Source: Pseudomonadota bacterium
GTDB taxonomy: Bacteria > Pseudomonadota > Gammaproteobacteria > Burkholderiales > Burkholderiaceae_C
Direction: 5' to 3'
Length of the DNA stretch: 43,852 bases
NCBI GenBank assembly: GCA_018241325.1
Contig: JAFEEB010000046.1
Coordinates: 1-43,852 of the forward strand
Under the pieces are notes generated by a model. The model saw only the letters and a program-made list of their open reading frames with translations. It ran no database searches and was not told where the DNA came from. The position numbers and the translations under genes are program-made. Positions 16,311 to 24,659 of this stretch are shown in pieces (the first letter of the stretch is position 1; every line of letters starts with the position of its first letter).

Positions 16311-17534
16311 TCACTTTTTCGCGACCAGCGCGCAGCCGCCCTGGTCGATCGGGCGAAACGCCTGGTCGGCCGGAATGGTCTGCAGCAGCTTGTAGTAGTC
16401 GTAGGGGTACTTGGACTCGCTGGGCTTCTTGACCTCGAACAGGTAGGCGGGGTGGAGCTTGCGTCCGTCTTCACGGATCGTGCCCTTGCCGAACAGGATG
16501 TCGTCGGTCGGAATGGCCTTCATCTTGGCCACGATGGCCTTGCCATCGGTGTCGTCCTGCAGCGCGTCCACGGCCTTCAGGTAGTGCAGGACGCCGGCGT
16601 ATACGCCGGCATGGTCGGCCCCGGGATACTTGCCGCCGTTGGCCGCCGCAAAGCGTTTGCTCCAGGTGCGCGTCTGGTCGTTCAGGTCCCAGTAGAAGGT
16701 CTCGGTCAGGTTCAGGCCCTGCGCGGTCTGCAGGCCCAGGCCATGCACGTCGGACAGGAAGACCAGCAGGCCGGCCAGTTTCTGGCCGCCCTTGACGATG
16801 CCGAATTCGGCCGCCTGCTTGATCGAGTTGATGGTGTCGGCGCCGGCATTGGCCAGGCCGACGATCTTGGCCTTGGACCCCTGGGCCTGAAGCAGGAAGG
16901 ACGAGAAGTCGGCGGTGCTCAGCGGCACCTTGACGCCGCCCAGCACCTTGCCGCCAGACGCCTTGACGACGTCGCTGGTGTCGCGCTCCAGCGCCTGGCC
17001 AAACGCGTAGTCGGCAGTCAGGAAGAACCAGGTGTCACCGCCGCTCTTGACCACCGCGCTGCCGGTGCCATGCGCCAGCATCCAGGTGTCGTACAGCCAG
17101 TGCACGAAGTTGGGCGAGCAGGCCTTGCCGCTCAGGTCGGACGAGCCGCCGCCGGTGTTGACGTTGACCTTGTTCTTGTCGGTCGTCACCTGGCTCACGG
17201 CCAGCGCGACCGACGAGGTGGGCACGTCGGTGATCATGTCCACGCCTTCGGCGTCATACCACTTGCGCGCGATGCTCGAGCCGACGTCGGGCTTGTTCTG
17301 GTGATCGGCCGAGACAATCTCGATCTTCAGCTTGGAGCCGGTGGCCTTGACGTAGTCCTCGACAGCCATCTTGGCGGCCACCACCGAACCGGGACCTGTC
17401 ACATCGGCGTACGGCCCCGACATGTCGTTCATCACGCCGATCTTGACCACCCCGCCCGAAATGGCGGCCTGGGCCGCGCCCGACAGCGCCAGGCCCATGC
17501 CGGCGATCAGTGCGCAAAGCAGTTTGCGTTTCAT
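16311..17534 (-). CDS. Periplasmic receptor of the liv-type ABC transporter (copy nearer the ATPases)
   Basis: A 407-residue paralogue of the neighbouring receptor, with signal MKRKLLCALIAGMGLALSG and mature start at about 24. The same blocks occur: GGVVKIGVMNDMSGPYADVTG, DHQNKPDVGSSIARKWYDAEGVD, NTGGGSSDLSGKACSPNFVHW and TWFFLTADYAFGQALERDTSD. Differences cluster in lobe-surface loops (for example ATGSKLKIEI against ATKSKLKVDI, and DLNDQTRTW against DHDDGTRAW). The pair may therefore broaden ligand range with one permease set. It follows livF by 43 bases and is separated from its paralogue by 123 bases. Confidence 0.92.
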   Translation of the reverse strand: MKRKLLCALIAGMGLALSGAAQAAISGGVVKIGVMNDMSGPYADVTGPGSVVAAKMAVEDYVKATGSKLKIEIVSADHQNKPDVGSSIARKWYDAEGVDMITDVPTSSVALAVSQVTTDKNKVNVNTGGGSSDLSGKACSPNFVHWLYDTWMLAHGTGSAVVKSGGDTWFFLTADYAFGQALERDTSDVVKASGGKVLGGVKVPLSTADFSSFLLQAQGSKAKIVGLANAGADTINSIKQAAEFGIVKGGQKLAGLLVFLSDVHGLGLQTAQGLNLTETFYWDLNDQTRTWSKRFAAANGGKYPGADHAGVYAGVLHYLKAVDALQDDTDGKAIVAKMKAIPTDDILFGKGTIREDGRKLHPAYLFEVKKPSESKYPYDYYKLLQTIPADQAFRPIDQGGCALVAKK

Positions 17535-17577
17535 GCGGGGGTTGCTCCTTGAGGTTGGTTTGACATGCCAGGAAAAA

Positions 17578-18291
17578 TCAGACGCCGAGGTACTGGTGCA
17601 GCATCTCCATGTTGTCTTTCAGTTCGGCGGCGGTGAACTCGCGCAGGATCAGGCCGCGCTCCATGATGTAGAAGCGGTCGGCCAGCGGCGCGGCGAAGCG
17701 GAAGTTCTGCTCGACCATCAGCACGGTGAAGCCGCGCGCGCGCAGCTCGCGGATCATCCGGGCCAGGGCTTGCACGATGACCGGTGCCAGGCCCTCGGAG
17801 ATCTCGTCCAGCAGCAAAATCTTGGCGCCGGTGCGCAGGATGCGCGCCACCGCCAGCATTTGCTGCTCGCCGCCCGACAGGCGCCCGCCGGGGCTGCCCC
17901 GGCGCGTCTTCAGGTTGGGGAACATGGCGTAGATCTCGTCCACGCTCATGCCGCCCTCGGCCACCTTGGGGGGCAGCATCAGGTTTTCTTCGCAGCTCAG
18001 CGAGGTCAGGATGCCGCGTTCTTCGGGGCAGTAGCCCACGCCCAGCTTGGCAATGTGGTGTGGCGCCAGGCGCACCGTGTCCTGGCCGTTGATCTCGATG
18101 GCGCCGGTGCGCTTGCCCACCAGGCCCATCAGGGCGCGCAGGCTGGTGGTGCGGCCCGCGCCGTTGCGCCCCAGCAGGCTGACGACCTCGCCGGCCTTGA
18201 CCTCGAAATTGACGCCGTGCAGGATGTGCGACTCGCCGTACCAGGCGTGGACATCCTTGAAGCGGATGGCGGTGGAGACGGGGGTGTTCAT
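17578..18291 (-). CDS. livF: ABC transporter ATP-binding protein LivF with Arg in Walker A
   Basis: A 237-residue ATPase of the LivF class. The Walker A loop reads GRNGAGRTT (41-49): the usually invariant Lys is Arg47, encoded by CGC. All other elements look intact: GRLSGGEQQMLAVARIL signature, ILLLDEISEGLAP Walker B with catalytic Glu, and the MVEQNF switch region, in which Gln in place of His is usual for LivF. The start follows livG by 13 bases. It partners LivG as the second ATPase. The substitution could lower ATP affinity, making LivG the main motor, or be a lineage feature; I cannot separate these. Confidence 0.93.
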   Translation of the reverse strand: MNTPVSTAIRFKDVHAWYGESHILHGVNFEVKAGEVVSLLGRNGAGRTTSLRALMGLVGKRTGAIEINGQDTVRLAPHHIAKLGVGYCPEERGILTSLSCEENLMLPPKVAEGGMSVDEIYAMFPNLKTRRGSPGGRLSGGEQQMLAVARILRTGAKILLLDEISEGLAPVIVQALARMIRELRARGFTVLMVEQNFRFAAPLADRFYIMERGLILREFTAAELKDNMEMLHQYLGV

Positions 18292-18304
18292 GCGCGGTGG
18301 CCCT

Positions 18305-19081
18305 TCATTCGCCAATGCCTTCGAGTGCTTCCTCGGCGCTGCCCATGTAGGCCTCCAGCACCTGCGGGTTGCGCGAGACCTCGGCATACGCGCCTTCGGC
18401 AATCATCTGACCGAACTGCAACACGGTGATGGTGTCGGCAATGGAGCCGACCACGCTCATGTTGTGCTCGACCATCAGGATCGTGCGGTTGGCAGAGACC
18501 TTCTTGATCAGCTGCGTCACCAGCTCGACGTCTTCGTGGCCCATGCCCTGCGTGGGTTCGTCCAGCAGCATCAGCTTGGGTTCCATGGCCAGCGTGGTGG
18601 CGATCTCGAGCGCGCGCTTGCGGCCGTAGGGCAGCTCGATGGCTTGCAGATGCGCGAACGAGGCCAGGCCCACGTGGTCGAGCAACTCCATGCAGCGGCC
18701 ATTGAGCTGGTCGAGCGTGCGCGAGGACCGCCAGAAGTTGTAGGCCGTGCCCAGCGTGGGCTGCAGCGCCACGCGCACGTTCTCGAGCACGCTCATGTGC
18801 GGAAACGTGGACGAGATCTGGAACGAGCGCACCATGCCGCGCCGCGCCACCTGCGCCGGCTTTTCACGCGTGATGTCCGCGCCTTCCAGCAGGATCTGGC
18901 CGCGCGTGGGCTCCAGAAACTTGGTCAGCAGGTTGAAGCAGGTGGTCTTGCCCGCGCCGTTGGGGCCGATCAGCGCGTGGATGGTGCCGCGCTGCACTTT
19001 CAGGTTGACGTCGTTGACCGCCACGAAGCCCTTGAACTCCTTGACGAGCCCGCGGGTTTCCAAAATGATGTCTGAACTCAT
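18305..19081 (-). CDS. livG: ABC transporter ATP-binding protein LivG
   Basis: A 258-residue ATPase of the LivG class and the first gene of the liv operon. Walker A GPNGAGKTT is at 39-47 with the normal Lys, then the Q-loop RSFQISSTFPHMSVLENV. The signature is the LivG-type LPYGRKRALEIATTLA, and Walker B is LMLLDEPTQGM, with the switch LMVEHNM and the LivG-typical VLQFGQMIAEG near the C-terminus. The mid-domain insert YNFWRSSRTLDQLNGRCMELL is usual for the family. The gene lies at the head of six same-strand genes whose order is ATPase, ATPase, two receptors, permease, permease. Confidence 0.94.
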   Translation of the reverse strand: MSSDIILETRGLVKEFKGFVAVNDVNLKVQRGTIHALIGPNGAGKTTCFNLLTKFLEPTRGQILLEGADITREKPAQVARRGMVRSFQISSTFPHMSVLENVRVALQPTLGTAYNFWRSSRTLDQLNGRCMELLDHVGLASFAHLQAIELPYGRKRALEIATTLAMEPKLMLLDEPTQGMGHEDVELVTQLIKKVSANRTILMVEHNMSVVGSIADTITVLQFGQMIAEGAYAEVSRNPQVLEAYMGSAEEALEGIGE

Positions 19082-19235
19082 GCGCGCGATCAGCCCGTTG
19101 ACGTGGCCCCGAGGGGCGCTGGTTGAAACCGGTTGATTATGCGCGAGCGATTTTCAGGCACTTGTCAGGGTTTTCACTCGACGGCGCAACCCCGCGCGCA
19201 GGCCGATCGGCGCAAGCGCGGCGGGCGGTGGTGGC

Positions 19236-19745
19236 TTACAAGCGCGCGTTGTCGGCTTTCAAGCGCGCCGTGTCATGCGCGATGGCCTGCTCCTGTCCCT
19301 TGATGGCTTGCCGGTCCTGGAAGATTTTTTCTCCGTCGGCCGAGGTGGCGGCCATGCGCCCGTGTTGGCGGTCCTGGTCGAGCCGTTGCTCGTCGGTTTT
19401 CAGCTGGGCTTGTTCTTGCCTGCGGTCCGCGCGGTCCATCCGGCGCTGCGGCGTTCCGGGCTGGTCGGCCTTGATGTCCATCGCCTCGCCCTGGATGGCC
19501 AGGCGGTCGTGATCGACGCGCAGCGCGTCACGCGACTCGGCGGCCATCTTGCCCTCGGCGTGGTCGGCCTTGCGGGCCTGCGTGTCGGTGCTCAGTTGCG
19601 CGCGCTCGAGCGCCAGCGAAGCCAAGTCGGCGTTCAGTTGTGCGCGGTCTTCCTGCCGTGGCGTGGTCTGGGCCAGGGCCAATGAGGGACCCAGGGCCAG
19701 CATGGCGGCGATGGCGATCAAGGGGGTGTGCATGCGAAAAGTCAT
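19236..19745 (-). CDS. Predicted periplasmic coiled-coil protein of unknown function
   Basis: A 169-residue exported protein I do not recognise. A signal peptide (MTFRMHTPLIAIAAMLALG to LALA, about 25 residues) is followed by an almost wholly helical, Asp/Gln/Arg/Ala-rich region without Cys, Trp or long hydrophobic runs. Heptad-like spacing appears in DRAQLNADLASLALERAQL and DRRQEQAQLKTDEQRLDQDR, and DxxAIxGxExA/AxDxAR motifs recur (LAIQGEAMDIKAD; QAIKGQEQAIAHD), suggesting internal duplication. AGGAG lies eight bases before the chosen ATG; a second ATG four codons later is possible. Soluble periplasmic coiled coil is the most that can be said. Confidence 0.7.
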   Translation of the reverse strand: MTFRMHTPLIAIAAMLALGPSLALAQTTPRQEDRAQLNADLASLALERAQLSTDTQARKADHAEGKMAAESRDALRVDHDRLAIQGEAMDIKADQPGTPQRRMDRADRRQEQAQLKTDEQRLDQDRQHGRMAATSADGEKIFQDRQAIKGQEQAIAHDTARLKADNARL

Positions 19746-19953
19746 GGTTCGTGCTCCTGGTTGCGGCGCCGGCAACACGCTGGCGGCCGATGGCGAAATC
19801 CAGGTGATTTCGTGCCGGTCATGCTAGGGCGGCCGGGCGTGCGATCACAGTGCTGTCCGTCACCTTCTTGCGGGTGACCTTCGTCATGAAACGGGACTTG
19901 CGCCGGGCGCCACGCGCGATGCGCGCCGTCGGGGCCGCGCAAGGGCGCAACGG

Positions 19954-20454
19954 CTATCGCGGCGCAACGCCGGCGCGTGGCGCGTCCAGCGGCAGTTCGG
20001 TGACGAACTTGGCGCGCTGGGTGGAAAAAAATGTCCGCACGTTGCGCACGTTGGCGTCCTGGGTGAACAGGCGCTCGGCCAGGGCCTGATAGGCCGGCAT
20101 GTCGCGCACCCGCAGCACCAAAATGAAGTCGGGCCCCGGCGCCACGCGCCAGCATTGCTGCACGGCCGGCTCCAGCACGGCACGGCGCTCGAAGGCGTCC
20201 AGGTGTTCGGCGCCCTGGCGGTCCAGCGACACCTCGGCCAGCGCGCTCAAGCCATGGCCTTGCAGGGCGGCCAGCCGGTCTTCGTCCAGCAGCGCCACGG
20301 TGCGCATGATCAGGCCCGCCTCGTGCAGGCGCCGCACGCGGCGCAGCGCCGTGGGCGGCGAAACGCCGGTGCGCTCGGCCAGCGCCAGGTTGCTCAGGCT
20401 GGCGTCGGTTTGCAGCAAGGCCAGCAGATCCCAATCAACGTCATCGAGCTCCAT
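19954..20454 (-). CDS. Lrp/AsnC family transcriptional regulator
   Basis: A 166-residue regulator. The N-terminal winged helix-turn-helix contains DWDLLALLQTDASLSNLALA and the recognition region VSPPTALRRVRRLHEAGLI (about 32-50). The C-terminal RAM/AsnC ligand domain has LSALAEVSLDRQGAEHLDAFE, VQQCWRVAPGPDFILVLRVRD and FLTQDANVRNVRTFF-like sequence. Lrp-type proteins form octamers that sense amino acids or other small molecules. The gene is divergent from glmS across a 140-base AT-rich region, so glmS is its natural candidate target along with itself. A -10-like hexamer lies so near the ATG that a very short or absent leader is possible. Confidence 0.92.
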   Translation of the reverse strand: MELDDVDWDLLALLQTDASLSNLALAERTGVSPPTALRRVRRLHEAGLIMRTVALLDEDRLAALQGHGLSALAEVSLDRQGAEHLDAFERRAVLEPAVQQCWRVAPGPDFILVLRVRDMPAYQALAERLFTQDANVRNVRTFFSTQRAKFVTELPLDAPRAGVAPR

Positions 20455-20460
20455 TTCGAG

Positions 20461-20508
20461 ATCATATTTGAATCAATATTTCTCTTCATTCGTTAAGCGA
20501 AATATAAA
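20461..20508. promoter_or_regulatory. Divergent promoter/operator region between the Lrp-type regulator and glmS
   Basis: This is the most AT-rich stretch of the window. A perfect seven-base inverted repeat, ATATTTC (20476-20482) and GAAATAT (20499-20505), has a 16-base spacer. Its right arm overlaps a -10-like TATAAA on the plus strand, and a -10-like TATGAT lies at 20461-20466 on the minus strand. The placement fits control of both genes by the Lrp-type protein. Promoter hexamers at -35 are poor on both strands, consistent with regulation. Confidence 0.4.
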
Positions 20509-20594
20509 TTTAAAAATTGTAAAACAAATATCACAAATTTCTCTCTTCGTTTCCTACCATCGGCACCTACAGGCAACAACACAGAGGTTTGACC

Positions 20595-22484
20595 ATGTGC
20601 GGAATCGTCGGCGCGGTGTCCACGCGCAACATCGTGCCCATCCTGGTGCAGGGCTTGCAGCGGCTGGAGTACCGCGGCTACGACTCATGTGGCGTGGCGG
20701 TGCACGCCATGGCACCGGCGGGCGGCCTGCGGCGGGTGCGCGGCATTGCCCGCGTGGCCGACCTGGCGGCGCAGTGCGAGCAAGAGCACCTGCAGGGCAG
20801 CACCGGCATCGCGCACACGCGCTGGGCCACGCATGGTGCGCCGGCGCTGGCCAACGCGCATCCGCACGCCAGCTGGGGGCCCGGGGCGCCGCAGGCCGAC
20901 GAGCGCGCGCCGCGCCTGAGCCTGGTGCACAACGGCATCATCGAGAACCACGAGGCGCTGCATGCCGAGCTGGCCGCGCGCGGCTACGCTTTTGACAGCC
21001 AGACCGACACCGAGGTCATCGTGCACCTGATCGACAGCCTGTACGAGGGGGATCTGCTGGCCGCCGTGCAGGCCGCCGTGCGGCGCCTGCGCGGCAGCTA
21101 TTCAATCGCCGTGCTGCACCGCGACGAGCCGCAGCGCCTGGTGGGCGCGCGCCAGGGCTCGCCGCTGGTGCTGGGCGTGGGAGCCGACGGCAAGGAAAAC
21201 TTTCTGGCCAGCGACGCCATGGCCCTGGCTGGCGTGACCGACCAGATCGTGTATCTGGAAGAGGGCGACGTGGTGGACGTGCAGTTGGGCAAATACTGGA
21301 TTTGCGATGGCGCGGGCCGCGCCGCCCAGCGCCCCGTGCGCACCGTGCAGGCCATGAGCGGCGCGGCCGAGCTGGGGCCTTATCGCCACTACATGCAGAA
21401 AGAAATCTTCGAGCAGCCGCGCGCCGTGGGCGACACGCTCGAAGGCGTGGCCGCGGTGATGCCCGAGCTGTTCGAGGCCGCCGCCCAGCACGCGCCGGGC
21501 GATGGCGCCTACCCCACGTTTGCGCGCGTGCGCCAGGTGCTGATCCTGGCCTGCGGCACCAGCTACTACGCCGGCAGCGTGGCCAAGTACTGGCTGGAGG
21601 CCATTGCGGGCATCCCCTGTCAGGTCGAGATCGCCAGCGAATACCGCTACCGCAGCTCGGTGCCCGACGCCGACACGCTGGTGGTCACCATCTCGCAGTC
21701 GGGCGAAACGGCCGACACGCTGGCCGCGCTGCGCCACGCGCAGGGCCTGGGCATGCGCCACACGCTGACGGTGTGCAACGTGGCCACCAGCGCCATGGTG
21801 CGCGAATGCAAGCTGGCCTTTCTCACGCGCGCCGGCGTCGAGATCGGCGTGGCCAGCACCAAGGCCTTCACCACCCAACTGGTCGGCCTGTTCTTGCTCA
21901 CGCTGTCATTGGCCCGCGCCCGCGGCCGTCTGACGGATGAGCAGGAATCCGAGCACCTCAAGGCCCTGCGTCACCTGCCCGTCGCCCTGCAAGCCGTGCT
22001 GGCGCTGGAGCCGCAAATCATCGGCTGGGCCGAGCAGTTCGCCGCCAAGGAGCACGCGCTGTTTTTGGGTCGCGGGCTGCACTACCCCATCGCGCAGGAA
22101 GGCGCGCTCAAGCTGAAGGAGATCACCTACATCCACGCGGAGGCCTATGCCGCTGGCGAACTCAAGCACGGCCCGCTGGCCCTGGTCACCAGCGCCATGC
22201 CGGTGGTGGTGGTGGCGCCCAACGACGCGCTGCTGGAAAAGCTCAAGAGCAACATGCAGGAGGTGCGCGCGCGCGGCGGCGTGCTCTACGCCCTGGCCGA
22301 CGCCGACAGCCGCATCGAAAGCAGCGAAGGGCTGCACGTCATCCGCATGCCCGGGCACTACGGCCTGCTTTCGCCCATCCTGCACGTGGTGCCGCTGCAG
22401 CTGCTGGCCTATCACACCGCCGTGGCGCGCGGCACCGACGTGGACAAGCCCAGGAACCTGGCCAAGAGCGTGACGGTCGAATGA
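20595..22484 (+). CDS. glmS: Glutamine-fructose-6-phosphate aminotransferase GlmS
   Basis: GlmS makes glucosamine-6-phosphate from fructose-6-phosphate and glutamine, the entry step to cell wall amino sugars. The 629-residue product starts [12 protein letters not shown]; Cys2 becomes the N-terminal nucleophile after Met removal, which fixes this start over an ATG two codons earlier. The glutaminase domain shows [38 protein letters not shown] and [11 protein letters not shown]. Two SIS isomerase domains follow, with [33 protein letters not shown] and [11 protein letters not shown], ending LAKSVTVE. It is about 20 residues longer than common GlmS, mostly from a short loop before LVHNG. It stands apart from glmU and is divergent from an Lrp-type regulator, so it may be a second, regulated GlmS. 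Confidence 0.95.
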   Translation: MCGIVGAVSTRNIVPILVQGLQRLEYRGYDSCGVAVHAMAPAGGLRRVRGIARVADLAAQCEQEHLQGSTGIAHTRWATHGAPALANAHPHASWGPGAPQADERAPRLSLVHNGIIENHEALHAELAARGYAFDSQTDTEVIVHLIDSLYEGDLLAAVQAAVRRLRGSYSIAVLHRDEPQRLVGARQGSPLVLGVGADGKENFLASDAMALAGVTDQIVYLEEGDVVDVQLGKYWICDGAGRAAQRPVRTVQAMSGAAELGPYRHYMQKEIFEQPRAVGDTLEGVAAVMPELFEAAAQHAPGDGAYPTFARVRQVLILACGTSYYAGSVAKYWLEAIAGIPCQVEIASEYRYRSSVPDADTLVVTISQSGETADTLAALRHAQGLGMRHTLTVCNVATSAMVRECKLAFLTRAGVEIGVASTKAFTTQLVGLFLLTLSLARARGRLTDEQESEHLKALRHLPVALQAVLALEPQIIGWAEQFAAKEHALFLGRGLHYPIAQEGALKLKEITYIHAEAYAAGELKHGPLALVTSAMPVVVVAPNDALLEKLKSNMQEVRARGGVLYALADADSRIESSEGLHVIRMPGHYGLLSPILHVVPLQLLAYHTAVARGTDVDKPRNLAKSVTVE

Positions 22485-22488
22485 TGGT

Positions 22489-23004
22489 TCAAGTCGCCTT
22501 GGACAGGCGGCGCGCATCCTTGAGCAGCAGGATCAACTGGCGCTGCTGGTGCGGCGTGGACTCGAAGCCGAAGCGGCGGTAGAACGCCGCGGCGTCAGTG
22601 TCGATCGGGTGCGTCAGCAGGGCCCGGATGCCGGCCTCTTCTGACACCGCGACGGCTCGAAGGACGGCGTCTTGCAACAAGCTCCAACCCAGCCCGCGCC
22701 CTTGGTGGTCGCGGTCGACGGCCAGCCGCGCCAGAATGACCACGGGAATCGGATACTGTCCCATGCCCTTGCGCACCCGCTCGGGGGCGTCGAGTGTGTC
22801 GATCTGTCCGACCGTCAGGCTGTGGTAGCCCGCGACGCGACCGCCCCCATCCTCACCCTCGACAGACACGAAGGTTCTGGCCGAGCCGCGGCCTTGGGCT
22901 TGCCGGGCATGGCGCAACAGCCAGTCGGTGAGCGCTGGCTTGCCGCAATCAAACGCGTCCACGCGATGGCGGGCATCGAGTGGACGCGGACCGGACAGCT
23001 TCAC
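22489..23004 (-). CDS. GNAT acetyltransferase toxin (TacT-like)
   Basis: A 171-residue GCN5-related acetyltransferase. Acetyl-CoA motifs are VVILARLAVDRDHQGRGLGWSL (near 89-110, with the Q/RxxGxG/A pattern) and the late AAFYRRFGF containing the catalytic-type Tyr. FDCGKPALTDWLLRHA near the N-terminus is typical of the TacT/AtaT toxin subgroup, which blocks translation by acetylating aminoacyl-tRNA. The GTG start overlaps the antitoxin stop as GTGA, indicating translational coupling. The ORF upstream of that GTG has no coding logic. Target tRNA cannot be told from sequence. It ends five bases from the convergent glmS stop. Confidence 0.88.
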   Translation of the reverse strand: MKLSGPRPLDARHRVDAFDCGKPALTDWLLRHARQAQGRGSARTFVSVEGEDGGGRVAGYHSLTVGQIDTLDAPERVRKGMGQYPIPVVILARLAVDRDHQGRGLGWSLLQDAVLRAVAVSEEAGIRALLTHPIDTDAAAFYRRFGFESTPHQQRQLILLLKDARRLSKAT

Positions 23005-23288
23005 TTTGTGGCCCAGACCGGGCGACGGGACAACAGGTCGGCCAGGCCAGGATTGTCGGATTCGGGCCGATCCAGCAGGTCCAGAATGGCTTGGTACTGA
23101 TCGCCTGACACCATGAACAGACGTTGGTCGAGCAGCGTCTGTTCGGCGGCCAGATAGGCCGCATCCAGAATGAAATCCGTGAGCGATTTGTGCGCCACTT
23201 CGGCGGCGCGGCGCAACACGGCTTCTTGCATGGGGGTGGCGCGCAGCCCAAGCCGTGCGGAACGAGCGGGTAGTGGTGCGATGGTCAC
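23001..23288 (-). CDS. DUF1778 ribbon-helix-helix antitoxin (TacA-like)
   Basis: A 95-residue antitoxin. The RHH DNA-binding part is ARLGLRATPMQEAVLRRAAE followed by HKSLTDFILDAAYLAAEQTL (residues about 12-52). The C-terminal toxin-neutralising arm holds FMVSGDQYQAILDLLDRPE and a final LLSRRPVW. These match TacA/DUF1778. I prefer the GTG start because GGAGA lies ahead of it and the predicted transcription start falls near the alternative ATG eight codons upstream. It is followed by the GNAT toxin with a four-base overlap, the normal order for this type II module. Confidence 0.88.
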   Translation of the reverse strand: MTIAPLPARSARLGLRATPMQEAVLRRAAEVAHKSLTDFILDAAYLAAEQTLLDQRLFMVSGDQYQAILDLLDRPESDNPGLADLLSRRPVWATK

Positions 23289-23316
23289 GGCGAATCTCCA
23301 GCTTGCGTACATCAGA

Positions 23317-23349
23317 CGTCATGTTAGTACAAATGACGCACAATGTCGA
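23317..23349 (-). promoter_or_regulatory. Promoter and inverted-repeat operator of the toxin-antitoxin pair
   Basis: On the minus strand TCGACA and TAACAT stand 17 bases apart. A perfect inverted repeat CGTCAT-10 bases-ATGACG (23317-23338) covers the -10 and most of the spacer. Ribbon-helix-helix antitoxins of this kind repress their own operons by binding such palindromes over the promoter, so this is the expected operator. Initiation would fall about 25 bases before the GTG start of the antitoxin. Confidence 0.55.
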
Positions 23350-23451
23350 GCCGCGCGCTCTGCGGGAGCGGGGGTCTCATGCATGGCCGGTCAAGGCTCT
23401 TGAACGGCGCAGCGCCCGGGTGACTATCATGGCTTGCAGGAGATTCCGACC

Positions 23452-23772
23452 ATGAAACTGACCACCTCCCAACTCTCCCCCTTGCTGCCCACGCTGCCCG
23501 ACTGGCGCTTCGACGCCGCGCGCGGCGGCCTGATCGCGCGCGAGTTCAAATTCCACGACTTCGCGCAGGCCTTCGGCTTCATGGCCCAGATCGCCGTGAT
23601 CGCCGAAAGCCGCAACCACCACCCCGAGTGGTTCAACGTCTACAACCGCGTGCAGGTGACGCTGACCACGCACGACGCGGGGGGCCTGACGATGAAGGAC
23701 ATCGAACTGGCGCGCACCATGGACCGCGTGGCCGCGGCGCTGGCGCAGCAAGCCCCGGAGAAGACGCCATGA
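23452..23772 (+). CDS. phhB: Pterin-4a-carbinolamine dehydratase PhhB
   Basis: A 106-residue enzyme that dehydrates the 4a-hydroxy-pterin formed by phenylalanine hydroxylase to the quinonoid dihydropterin. The family core is seen as [21 protein letters not shown] (begins near 37), then [28 protein letters not shown] with the catalytic His pair NHHPEW, and [15 protein letters not shown] precedes the ATG. The stop overlaps the phhA start (ATGA), so both are translated together. First gene of a three-gene operon. Confidence 0.95.
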   Translation: MKLTTSQLSPLLPTLPDWRFDAARGGLIAREFKFHDFAQAFGFMAQIAVIAESRNHHPEWFNVYNRVQVTLTTHDAGGLTMKDIELARTMDRVAAALAQQAPEKTP

Positions 23773-24659
23773 ATTCGCCCACCCCCGCGCCCAAGCACGG
23801 CCTGGCCGCTGGCGCGCAGGCGCCCTCGGCCGACTGGACCATCGAGCAGGGCTGGGATCGCTACACACCCGCCGAGCACGCGACCTGGAAGACGCTGTTC
23901 GAGCGCCAGAGCCGTCTGCTGCCAGGCCGCGCCTGCGACGACTTCATGAGCGGGTTGAAGGACCTGCCCTTGCGCCACGACGAAATCCCGCACTTCGAGC
24001 AGCTGTCCGACGTGCTCGAAAAGCGCACCGGCTGGCGCATCGTGGCGGTGCCGGGCCTGGTGCCCGACGAGGTGTTCTTCGACCACCTGGCGCATCGGCG
24101 CTTTCCGGCCGGGCAGTTCATCCGCAAGCCCGACCAGCTGGACTATCTGGAAGAGCCCGACGTCTTTCACGACGTGTTCGGCCACGCCCCCATGCTGATG
24201 AATCCGGTGATGGCCGAGTTCATCCAGGCCTATGGCCAGGGCGGGCTGCGCGCCCAGCAGCTGGGCGTGCTGGAGCAGCTGGCGCGCGTGTACTGGTACA
24301 CGGTCGAGTTCGGCCTGGTGCAGCAGAGCGATGGCCTGCGCATCTATGGCGCGGGCATCGTGTCGTCGGCGACCGAATCGATTTTTGCGCTGGAGGACGC
24401 CTCACCCAACCGCATCGGGTTCGATCTGGAGCGCGTGATGCGCACGCGCTACCGCATCGACGATTTTCAGGAGAGCTACTTCGTGCTGCACGGGCTTCAT
24501 GAATTGCTGGCGCTGGCGCAGATCGAGTTCAAGCCCTACTACGAGCGCGTGTCCGCCGCGCCCACCCTGGTGCCGGGCGACGTGCTGCCCACCGACGAGG
24601 TCTTTGCCCGCGGCAGCGGCCGCTATCACGCCGCCCAGCGCGGCAAGGAGCCGGTATGA
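23769..24659 (+). CDS. phhA: Phenylalanine 4-monooxygenase PhhA
   Basis: An iron- and tetrahydropterin-dependent enzyme converting phenylalanine to tyrosine. The 296-residue single-domain bacterial form lacks the regulatory and tetramerisation domains of animal enzymes. The iron triad is visible: His134 and His139 in [16 protein letters not shown] and Glu180 in [10 protein letters not shown]. Substrate- and pterin-site blocks [18 protein letters not shown] and [16 protein letters not shown] are intact. It overlaps phhB at its start and the SDR gene at its end, each by four bases. This arrangement couples hydroxylation to both steps of cofactor regeneration. Confidence 0.96.
   Translation: MNSPTPAPKHGLAAGAQAPSADWTIEQGWDRYTPAEHATWKTLFERQSRLLPGRACDDFMSGLKDLPLRHDEIPHFEQLSDVLEKRTGWRIVAVPGLVPDEVFFDHLAHRRFPAGQFIRKPDQLDYLEEPDVFHDVFGHAPMLMNPVMAEFIQAYGQGGLRAQQLGVLEQLARVYWYTVEFGLVQQSDGLRIYGAGIVSSATESIFALEDASPNRIGFDLERVMRTRYRIDDFQESYFVLHGLHELLALAQIEFKPYYERVSAAPTLVPGDVLPTDEVFARGSGRYHAAQRGKEPV

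Noticed and set aside
22489-23343. 284-codon version of the GNAT toxin starting far upstream
   Set aside because: The first 113 codons overlap the antitoxin in another frame and lack coding logic; the GTG overlapping the antitoxin stop gives a normal-length toxin.
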